Shown here: in pieces, positions 5,253-9,613 of the stretch
Layout of the letters: every line of letters starts with the position of its first letter
Position numbering within the stretch: position 1 is the first letter of the stretch
Source: an uncultured Bacilli bacterium
GTDB lineage: Bacteria > Bacillota_I > Bacilli_A > RF39 > UBA660
Reading direction: 5' to 3'
Assembly (NCBI GenBank): GCA_947585885.1
Contig: CANPXI010000030.1
Location: forward strand, 1 to 9,613
DNA length: 9,613 bases
Made by a program: the position numbers and the translations under genes
Notes under the pieces: generated by a model
The model's database searches: none
What the model was told of the DNA's origin: nothing
What the model saw: the letters and a program-made list of their open reading frames with translations, nothing else

Positions 5253-6566
5253 TTAGTTGTTTTCTCCTTTGTTTTTAAATTGTAAAATTATAGGTGTTCC
5301 ACTAAAGTCTATGTTTTCTCTTATTTTGTTTTCTAAGTATCTATGGTAACTAAAGTGAACTAGTCCTTTACTATTTACTTCTATATCAAACCTAGGAGGC
5401 TTTGTACTTACTTGATGAGTGAAGTATATTTTTAGTCTTTTTCCTTTATATGAAGGTGGTGGTGTTTCAATAAATGCATTCATTATTACTTCATTTATTA
5501 CACTTGTTTTTATTTCTTTAGTAGCGTTTTCATAACTTTCTAAGACTAAAGGCATAAGTGTGTTTATTCTTTTTTTAGTTTTTGCACTTAAAAAACAAAT
5601 TTTAGCATAAGGCATAAAAGCAAAATTATTTTTTATATCTGTTTTCCATTTTTTAATTGCTTCGTCTTTATTATTTTCTATAGTATCCCATTTATTTACA
5701 CATATTACTACAGCTTTTCCTGCTTCTATAGCATAACCGGCTATGTGTTTATCGTGCTCAATTATTCCTTCTTCGGCATTTAGTACTAATATACATACGT
5801 CACTTCTATCTATTGCACGCATACTTCTTAGTAAACTATATTTTTCTACACTTTCAAATATTTTACCTTTTTTTCTAAGACCTGCAGTATCTATTAAAAC
5901 ATATTCTTCTTTATTATATTTAAGTGTTGTATCAATTGAATCTCTTGTTGTTCCAGCTACACTACTTACAATTACTCTTTCTTCATTTAAAAGTGCATTT
6001 ACTAAGCTACTTTTTCCTACATTTGGTCTACCTATTACTGAAAACTTTAGTCTATTATCTTCTTCTATAGTAGTATTATCAAAGTCCATTGTAACTTTAT
6101 CCATAAGTTCATTTATTCCAATATTGTGTCCACCACTAATAGGGACGTATTCATCAAACCCTAGAGTATAAAAGTCATATATATTTTCTTCATATTTTTT
6201 ATTATCTATTTTGTTTATTGCGACTATTACTTTTTTATTTGATTTATGAAGCATATCACTTATTTCATAATCGTTACTTGTAACTCCATCTTTTCCATCT
6301 ACTACAAATATTATTACATCACTTTCATTTATTCCTATTTCCACTTGGGCTTTTATTTCTTCATTAAATGAGCCTTCACTTATATCTATTCCACCAGTAT
6401 CTATTAGGTAAAACGGTGTGTCTTTATATATAGCACTTGCATATATTCTATCTCTAGTAATACCAGGGATATCTTCTATTATGCTTATTTTTTTACCCAC
6501 TAATCTATTAAATAATGTACTTTTACCTACATTAGGTTTACCAACTAGACATACTGTTTTTTTCAT
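5253..6566 (-). CDS. der: Ribosome biogenesis GTPase Der (EngA), two tandem G domains
   Basis: Essential GTPase with two G domains in tandem that assists maturation of the 50S ribosomal subunit. The 437-residue product has the usual length. In the first G domain, GKPNVGKST (9-17) is the P-loop, TRD at 37-39 lies in switch I, DTGG is at 56-59 and NKID falls near 117-120. The second domain has GRPNVGKSS, GTTRDS, DTAGL and NKWD. The C-terminal KH-like domain carries SYKGKRLKIYFTHQVSTKPP and ends at NFSGTP-type residues. A longer reading from 6611 begins upstream of the -10 box and is therefore wrong. The ATG at 6564-6566 has an AAGGGGCGAG ribosome site. A TGGTATAAT promoter drives it, and the spoVIF-like gene follows in the same direction. 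Confidence 0.97.
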   Translation of the reverse strand: MKKTVCLVGKPNVGKSTLFNRLVGKKISIIEDIPGITRDRIYASAIYKDTPFYLIDTGGIDISEGSFNEEIKAQVEIGINESDVIIFVVDGKDGVTSNDYEISDMLHKSNKKVIVAINKIDNKKYEENIYDFYTLGFDEYVPISGGHNIGINELMDKVTMDFDNTTIEEDNRLKFSVIGRPNVGKSSLVNALLNEERVIVSSVAGTTRDSIDTTLKYNKEEYVLIDTAGLRKKGKIFESVEKYSLLRSMRAIDRSDVCILVLNAEEGIIEHDKHIAGYAIEAGKAVVICVNKWDTIENNKDEAIKKWKTDIKNNFAFMPYAKICFLSAKTKKRINTLMPLVLESYENATKEIKTSVINEVIMNAFIETPPPSYKGKRLKIYFTHQVSTKPPRFDIEVNSKGLVHFSYHRYLENKIRENIDFSGTPIILQFKNKGENN

Positions 6567-6590
6567 AGTACTCGCCCCTTTCAAATAAAG

Positions 6591-6599
6591 ATTATACCA
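6591..6599 (-). promoter_or_regulatory. Extended -10 promoter of der
   Basis: TGGTATAAT on the minus strand, with TATAAT at 6591-6596 and the TG extension at 6598-6599. A weak TTTCTT (6614-6619) sits 17 bases upstream, inside the T-run of the preceding gene's terminator. Confidence 0.75.
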
Positions 6600-6610
6600 A
6601 AAAAAATACA

Positions 6611-6643
6611 AAAAAGAAATAAAGAACTAAATATAAGTTCTTT
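6611..6643 (-). terminator. Terminator after the prepilin-like gene
   Basis: AAAGAACT (6621-6628) and AGTTCTTT (6636-6643) form a perfect 8-bp stem around a 7-base AT loop. An interrupted T-run (TTTCTTTTT) follows on the minus strand. The stem overlaps the TAA stop. The T-run also contains the weak -35 of der. Confidence 0.75.
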
Positions 6644-7256
6644 ATGACTTTAATTCCCATACAACATTATCATCTGTTATCATTTTTACTACTTCTATTC
6701 CATCTATATTATACACACCTAAGATACGCCACATAATGCCACTATAGTATAGATAGTTATTAACACTGTCTTTAGGATATAAGCAAGGTTTTTCTGGAGT
6801 AGCCTCAGTACATTCAAGTCTTTCTTTTACGTCTTTAACAAGTTCTTTTTCGCTAGAACTTCCTTCTTTTCCATCCCAGATTGCTACATAAGAGTTACCT
6901 TTTCTTTTTATTAATATTGGTTTATCATTTAGGCTTGTATCATCTACTGGGTTTAATACGCATCCATCACTAGTATGATCACCTGTACAATTAGTTGTAT
7001 TTTGTTTTGTATCTTCTTCTATATAATTACTTTCAACAAGTGTATATACGTGAATTATTGTATCTTGTGTAAAACCTTTATCTCTTCCATATAATTCAGC
7101 TGCGACTAATATTGTATCTATTTTACTTTGTAAAAGTCTTTCATTAATTCTATTTCTTATAGCTATTATGCTTGGAATAGATATAGCTAGAACAATACCA
7201 ATTATAACTATTACAATAAGAATTTCAGTAAGTGTAAAACCTTTTTTATTTCTCAT
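6642..7256 (-). CDS. Prepilin-like protein with apparently truncated extracellular module
   Basis: A 204-residue type IV pilin-like/pseudopilin precursor. The leader MRNKKG ends at G6, followed by FTLTE, with the conserved Glu at mature position +5. Next is a long hydrophobic helix to about residue 32, the class III signal cleaved by a PilD/ComC-type peptidase. The middle holds two close cysteine pairs (CTGDHTSDGC and CTEATPEKPC) that could form disulphides outside the cell. The end, NYLYYSGIMWRILGVYNIDGIEVVKMITDD, resembles the YYFSGN...FYWRIIRTNEDGGLRLLY segment of the lectin-type protein at 8167-9613. Here the protein stops shortly after, so the rest of that module is absent: either a natural short form or a truncation. 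The start has GGAGGG upstream and a full promoter. Its secretion partners are not in the window. Confidence 0.85.
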   Translation of the reverse strand: MRNKKGFTLTEILIVIVIIGIVLAISIPSIIAIRNRINERLLQSKIDTILVAAELYGRDKGFTQDTIIHVYTLVESNYIEEDTKQNTTNCTGDHTSDGCVLNPVDDTSLNDKPILIKRKGNSYVAIWDGKEGSSSEKELVKDVKERLECTEATPEKPCLYPKDSVNNYLYYSGIMWRILGVYNIDGIEVVKMITDDNVVWELKS

Positions 7257-7285
7257 ATCTAGCTAACCCTCCATATCATAAGTTA

Positions 7286-7314
7286 ATTATAAAAAATTAT
7301 TAACTAAAAGTCAA
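7286..7314 (-). promoter_or_regulatory. Promoter of the prepilin-like gene
   Basis: TTGACT (7309-7314) and TATAAT (7286-7291) at exactly 17 bases on the minus strand, close to the vegetative consensus. The leader of about 25 bases contains GGAGGG. Confidence 0.88.
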
Positions 7315-7334
7315 TTTATTTAAGACTTTAAAAA

Positions 7335-7366
7335 TATAAAAAAGAAGAGTTAATTTAATTTACTCT
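7335..7366 (-). terminator. Probable terminator after engB
   Basis: On the minus strand AGAGT (7362-7366) pairs with ACTCT (7346-7350), extendable after one mismatch by three more A-T pairs, and is followed by TCTTTTTT. The weak, AT-only upper stem makes this moderate. The hairpin overlaps the last codons of engB. Confidence 0.6.
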
Positions 7367-7934
7367 CCATTATGTTAATTATAGTATCTCTATTTAGTTT
7401 AGTTACTTTTGAGAAGTTTATTATATCATCTCCCATAGCAACGTCTATTATACTACTTATTAATTTATCTTGTTTAGCTCTTCCTGACTTTTTAACCTTA
7501 TCATATTTAGTACATACTACTGTTACTGGTAAATTATAATACTTTAAAAAGTCATACATCATTAAATCATTTTCTGTTGGTTTATGTCTATAATCTATTA
7601 GTAAGAATACATGTTTTAAATTTGGTCTATTTATAATATATTCTTCAATCATCATACCAAATTTTTCTTGTTTTTTGTTACTTACTGCTGCATAACCATA
7701 ACCAGGAACATCTACTAAATAACATAAGTTATCTATATTATAAAAATTAAGTGTTTGAGTTTTACCTGGTTTACTACTTGTTCTTGCAATTGATTTTCTA
7801 TTAACTATACAATTTATAAAACTACTTTTTCCTACATTACTTCTTCCTAATATTAAAAATTCTGGTTTTCCATCTTCAGGGTATTGACTGGTCCTAACGG
7901 CTACGTTAGATAATTCTACTAAGTCAAACTTCAT
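7350..7934 (-). CDS. engB: Ribosome biogenesis GTP-binding protein YsxC/EngB
   Basis: Single-domain GTPase of the TrmE-Era-EngA-YihA-Septin class, needed for late assembly of the 50S subunit. The 194-residue length is typical. It has P-loop GRSNVGKS (30-37), PGKTQT (56-61) covering the G2 threonine, and the G3 signature DVPGYGYA (75-82), hallmark of this family. TKYDK (142-146) is G4, and FSKVTK near 174 stands in for G5. It is cytoplasmic and associates transiently with pre-50S particles. AGAGGTG lies eight bases upstream of the ATG, and a promoter is visible. The usual Firmicutes neighbours lon or clpX are not present. Instead it is flanked on both sides by genes for surface-type proteins with a related extracellular module. 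Confidence 0.97.
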   Translation of the reverse strand: MKFDLVELSNVAVRTSQYPEDGKPEFLILGRSNVGKSSFINCIVNRKSIARTSSKPGKTQTLNFYNIDNLCYLVDVPGYGYAAVSNKKQEKFGMMIEEYIINRPNLKHVFLLIDYRHKPTENDLMMYDFLKYYNLPVTVVCTKYDKVKKSGRAKQDKLISSIIDVAMGDDIINFSKVTKLNRDTIINIMESKLN

Positions 7935-7955
7935 TTTTTTACACCTCTTACTAGT

Positions 7956-7984
7956 ATTATACTAAAAAATTATAAATCTGCAAA
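7956..7984 (-). promoter_or_regulatory. Promoter of engB
   Basis: TTTGCA (7979-7984) and a perfect TATAAT (7956-7961), 17 bases apart on the minus strand. The leader before the ATG is short and contains the AGAGGTG ribosome site. Confidence 0.75.
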
Positions 7985-8000
7985 TAAAATATATATAATA

Positions 8001-8030
8001 AACCTATGTATCTCACAAGATACATAGGTT
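8001..8030 (-). terminator. Perfect 13-bp hairpin, probable terminator of the lectin-type gene
   Basis: AACCTATGTATCT (8001-8013) and its exact complement (8018-8030) surround a 4-base loop. Read on the minus strand it is followed by TTTATTATATATATTTTATTT, which is T-rich but broken. Read on the plus strand no T-run follows. It therefore fits the lectin-type gene upstream on the minus strand best, although it lies about 137 bases past that gene's stop. The imperfect T-tract leaves room for a different role. Confidence 0.6.
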
Positions 8031-8166
8031 AAAGAATAGTATTTTAATTTAATTTTGTTAAAAATCATAATTATTTAGTCATTATTTGTACCATACTTAA
8101 TACACATATTTTAATAGCTTTCGCTCGCGAATACATTCGCGTTTATATTATTTTCCTATAAACTCT
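8031..8166. other. Untranslated region between lectin-type gene and its hairpin terminator
   Basis: An AT-rich 136-base stretch with no open frame that I would call a gene. The only structure visible is a GC-rich island at 8116-8141 (two abutting hairpins, listed separately). The remainder is featureless. No tRNA, template repeat or reverse-transcriptase fragment is seen here. Confidence 0.6.
8116..8141. repeat. Two abutting GC-rich hairpins downstream of the lectin-type gene
   Basis: CGCGAAT (8126-8132) and ATTCGCG (8135-8141) are perfect inverted repeats, effectively a 6-bp stem with a 4-base loop. Directly abutting, AGC/GCT at 8116-8125 closes a loop that reads GAAA on the minus strand. 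The island contrasts with the AT-only surroundings. Small GC hairpins with four-base loops 3' of the variable region are known target-site elements in some DGRs, but here they lie about 130 bases beyond it. Confidence 0.6.
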
Positions 8167-9613
8167 CTAATTATCAGCTTTTTTGCACGATTCATCTATT
8201 GTGACTGTATACGGATCACTGCTTGTTCCACTACCAGACAACTGAACACAAGATTTCAGAGAAAGTACTGGACGCACGACGCCCGAATTGTTGACGCGGT
8301 AGTAGTTCAAGTTGCCAGGGTAATTTGAACCGCCCACGCGGAACACGTACGCGTAGCTGCCGTTGAAGTAACACGGACTCATTGTCCACCAGTAATTTGT
8401 TCCGGTTACACTAGTATTATTGCTGTTTAAATAGTAATAAGTATTTTGTGAATTTGTTCCATATCTTCCTCCTGCAAATGCTACTTCATCTGCTGTCATT
8501 AATGCTACTGGATATTGTAATAGTTGATTACCTATTTTTGCATCATTTTTTGCTGTGAATTTGTCATCATCACTTGCATCAGTATGCATTGTTCCGTTAT
8601 ATTCTAAGCCACATTTGAATGATGGCCTTGCATTTGTATAATCACTTATACCCTCATAACTACTTGCATTTGTTGTTAGTCTTTGTCCTGCTGCATAGTA
8701 CATTGTACTTGTTGCTTGATATTTATCACTACTTCTATCATTACAATATATTGCTGTTTTACTTACATAATCATCATATGTATATGAGCCACTTGGTTTG
8801 TCTTTTATATTTGTTCTATACCAGTTATCTATTTGTGTTTTTACTGTACTTGAATTTGTTTGACTTGTTCTATTATTTGTTAAATTTCCTGCAGTTCCAT
8901 ACATGTATCCTACATACATGGAATTTTTATATTGACTGTTATATTGATATGTTTGATTTGCTCCACCTATATAGCCTGTTGTAGTATTTCCTTTTTCGTT
9001 TTCCGTTCCTGCATATAGGAGTCTTAACCCTCCATCTTCATTTGTTCTTATGATTCTCCAGTAGAAACCTGCAAAACTTACCCAGTTATCTGTTACGTTT
9101 CCGCTGAAATAATAGACTCTATCTCCTTTGCTATCTTTATTTAAATCTTCTGTATATTCTCCTTCTTCATAATATACTCCACTTTCTTTATCATCTTCTA
9201 TATTATAACTTTCATCATTACCATTGCTTGGTAATATAGTTGAAAATGTTATTCTCTTTTGTACATTTGGATATAATGTTGTGCCAAAGTCTTTTACTAG
9301 TATTTCTTTTTTCTTACCTTCTTCTATCATTAAGTTTCCACTAAATATTTTGCCCATGTCTGCACTTTGGTCTGAGTTACTTTCTTCATATTTGAATTCT
9401 ATTGTGTAGTGGTGAGTTTTACCTTTTTCTATTTTGATTCCATCTTCTAATACTACTTTAGTTGGTTCATTTGATTTTGATACTGAAGCATAATCATCCA
9501 TATTGTATCCACCATCTGTACTTGTTATTTTATATTTTAAATAGTCTAATACAAATGTATTTACTAGGTTTTCTATTCCTATATTATAGTAGTATACATC
9601 ATCACTTTTATTT
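8167..9613 (-). CDS. Large extracellular protein ending in a C-type-lectin-like fold; N-terminus outside window
   Basis: The frame is open to the window edge, so the methionine at 9501 is internal; 481 residues are visible. The first third (for example KTHHYTIEFKYEES, ADMGKIFSGNLMIEEG) looks like a beta-rich surface domain. After a linker comes YYFSGN...FYWRIIRTNEDGGLRLLYAGT. A Tyr/Asn/Thr/Ser-rich region follows, then YPVALMTADEVAFAGGRYG. It closes with YWWTMSPCYF...VFRVGG...GVVRPVLSLKS and a SGSGTSSDPYTV tail. That closing block has the strand pattern of C-type-lectin/formylglycine-enzyme-like folds used by DGR target proteins. I base this on motif resemblance, not a search. Codon use changes sharply at 8272-8391 (see the separate entry). 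No secretion signal is in view; related proteins usually carry one. A role in surface binding is inferred. Confidence 0.8.
   Translation of the reverse strand, partial: NKSDDVYYYNIGIENLVNTFVLDYLKYKITSTDGGYNMDDYASVSKSNEPTKVVLEDGIKIEKGKTHHYTIEFKYEESNSDQSADMGKIFSGNLMIEEGKKKEILVKDFGTTLYPNVQKRITFSTILPSNGNDESYNIEDDKESGVYYEEGEYTEDLNKDSKGDRVYYFSGNVTDNWVSFAGFYWRIIRTNEDGGLRLLYAGTENEKGNTTTGYIGGANQTYQYNSQYKNSMYVGYMYGTAGNLTNNRTSQTNSSTVKTQIDNWYRTNIKDKPSGSYTYDDYVSKTAIYCNDRSSDKYQATSTMYYAAGQRLTTNASSYEGISDYTNARPSFKCGLEYNGTMHTDASDDDKFTAKNDAKIGNQLLQYPVALMTADEVAFAGGRYGTNSQNTYYYLNSNNTSVTGTNYWWTMSPCYFNGSYAYVFRVGGSNYPGNLNYYRVNNSGVVRPVLSLKSCVQLSGSGTSSDPYTVTIDESCKKADN
8272..8391 (-). other. Candidate DGR variable region in the lectin-type fold
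   Basis: By hand count 8271-8400 is 69/130 G or C, against a strongly AT-rich remainder of the gene. Among the 33 codons from TAC (8368-8370) to CGT (8272-8274), 21 end in C, 6 in G, 5 in T and 1 in A. Typical codons are TAC, AAC, GGC, AGC, CGC and GTC. NNC codons of this kind are what adenine mutagenesis of AAC template codons would leave, because DGRs randomise only template adenines. The patch encodes exactly the exposed ligand-face part of the C-type-lectin-like fold. It ends in the G/C-rich TCGGGCGTCGTGCGTCC, as an initiation-of-mutagenic-homing site would. No matching template copy exists in the window, so the call is provisional. Confidence 0.6.

Noticed and set aside
7935..8166. Template repeat of a DGR in the gap beside the lectin-type gene
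   Set aside because: The gap is AT-rich, and its only GC-rich part is the 26-base hairpin island, which does not resemble the variable patch. No second copy of the patch was seen anywhere in the window.
8271..8400. GC-rich patch as an assembly chimera
   Set aside because: The reading frame and the protein fold continue uninterrupted across both edges, which a chance chimera would rarely do. It cannot be fully excluded without read mapping.
8619..8984. Plus-strand 121-codon frame rich in His, Leu and Tyr
   Set aside because: An antisense artefact of the Asn/Thr/Tyr-rich lectin-type gene; composition is implausible and no start signals exist.
8167..9501. Treating the methionine at 9501 as the true start of the lectin-type protein
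   Set aside because: The frame stays open for 37 more codons to the window edge and no ribosome site precedes that ATG, so the gene is 5'-partial.
1..9613. TGA reassigned to tryptophan, as in Mycoplasma-like bacteria
   Set aside because: Every complete gene here stops with TAA or TAG and none with TGA, which is suggestive. However, tryptophan is encoded by TGG and no gene needs a TGA read-through; eleven genes in AT-rich DNA are too few to infer reassignment.
1..9613. CRISPR arrays, tRNA or rRNA genes, insertion sequences
   Set aside because: No regularly spaced direct repeats, no cloverleaf with T-loop and CCA pattern, no transposase motif or terminal inverted repeats were seen.

Overview
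The window is a very AT-rich stretch whose genes lie almost entirely on the minus strand. It has compact spacing, TTGACA/TATAAT-type promoters and GAGG-type ribosome sites. It also carries a T-box leader, a YtxG/YtxH pair, a SpoVIF homologue and standard-code TGG tryptophans. Together these suggest a low-GC member of the Bacillota (Bacilli), plausibly one of the uncultured gut lineages related to RF39/Erysipelotrichia. That placement is an inference from gene content, not a demonstrated identity.

Right-hand part, read on the minus strand from 9613 downwards. The window opens inside a large extracellular protein (8167-9613, N-terminus outside the window). It ends in a C-type-lectin/FGE-like fold, and its last 140 bases of fold-encoding DNA are strikingly different from the rest. 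They are about 53% GC, with 21 of 33 codons ending in C, in an otherwise AT-rich gene. This looks like the variable region of a diversity-generating retroelement (DGR) whose template and reverse transcriptase are not in the window. After an intergenic stretch with two abutting small hairpins and a perfect 13-bp inverted repeat come engB (ribosome-assembly GTPase) and a short prepilin-like protein. The prepilin ends in the first part of the same extracellular module and then stops. Next are der/engA and a small SpoVIF homologue.

Middle part. One short plus-strand gene (about 4588-4917; Asn/Gln/Gly/Tyr-rich, then a charged coiled coil) is divergent from trmB. The two promoters overlap at 4530-4563. 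It is convergent with spoVIF, with a terminator for each strand between them.

Left-hand part. trmB (tRNA m7G46 methyltransferase) is followed by an apparent four-gene envelope operon. Its members are a lipoprotein, a disordered acidic protein with an amphipathic N-terminal helix and three FKxPV-like motifs, a YtxG/DUF948 membrane protein and YtxH. A terminator follows, then a strong promoter, an aspartate T-box leader (specifier GAC, UGGC bulge) and aspS, whose C-terminal third is cut by the window start.

Functionally, the conserved genes serve translation and ribosome assembly (aspS, trmB, der, engB). The accessory genes are envelope or surface proteins. The main candidate for something unusual is the DGR-like variable patch in the lectin-type protein.
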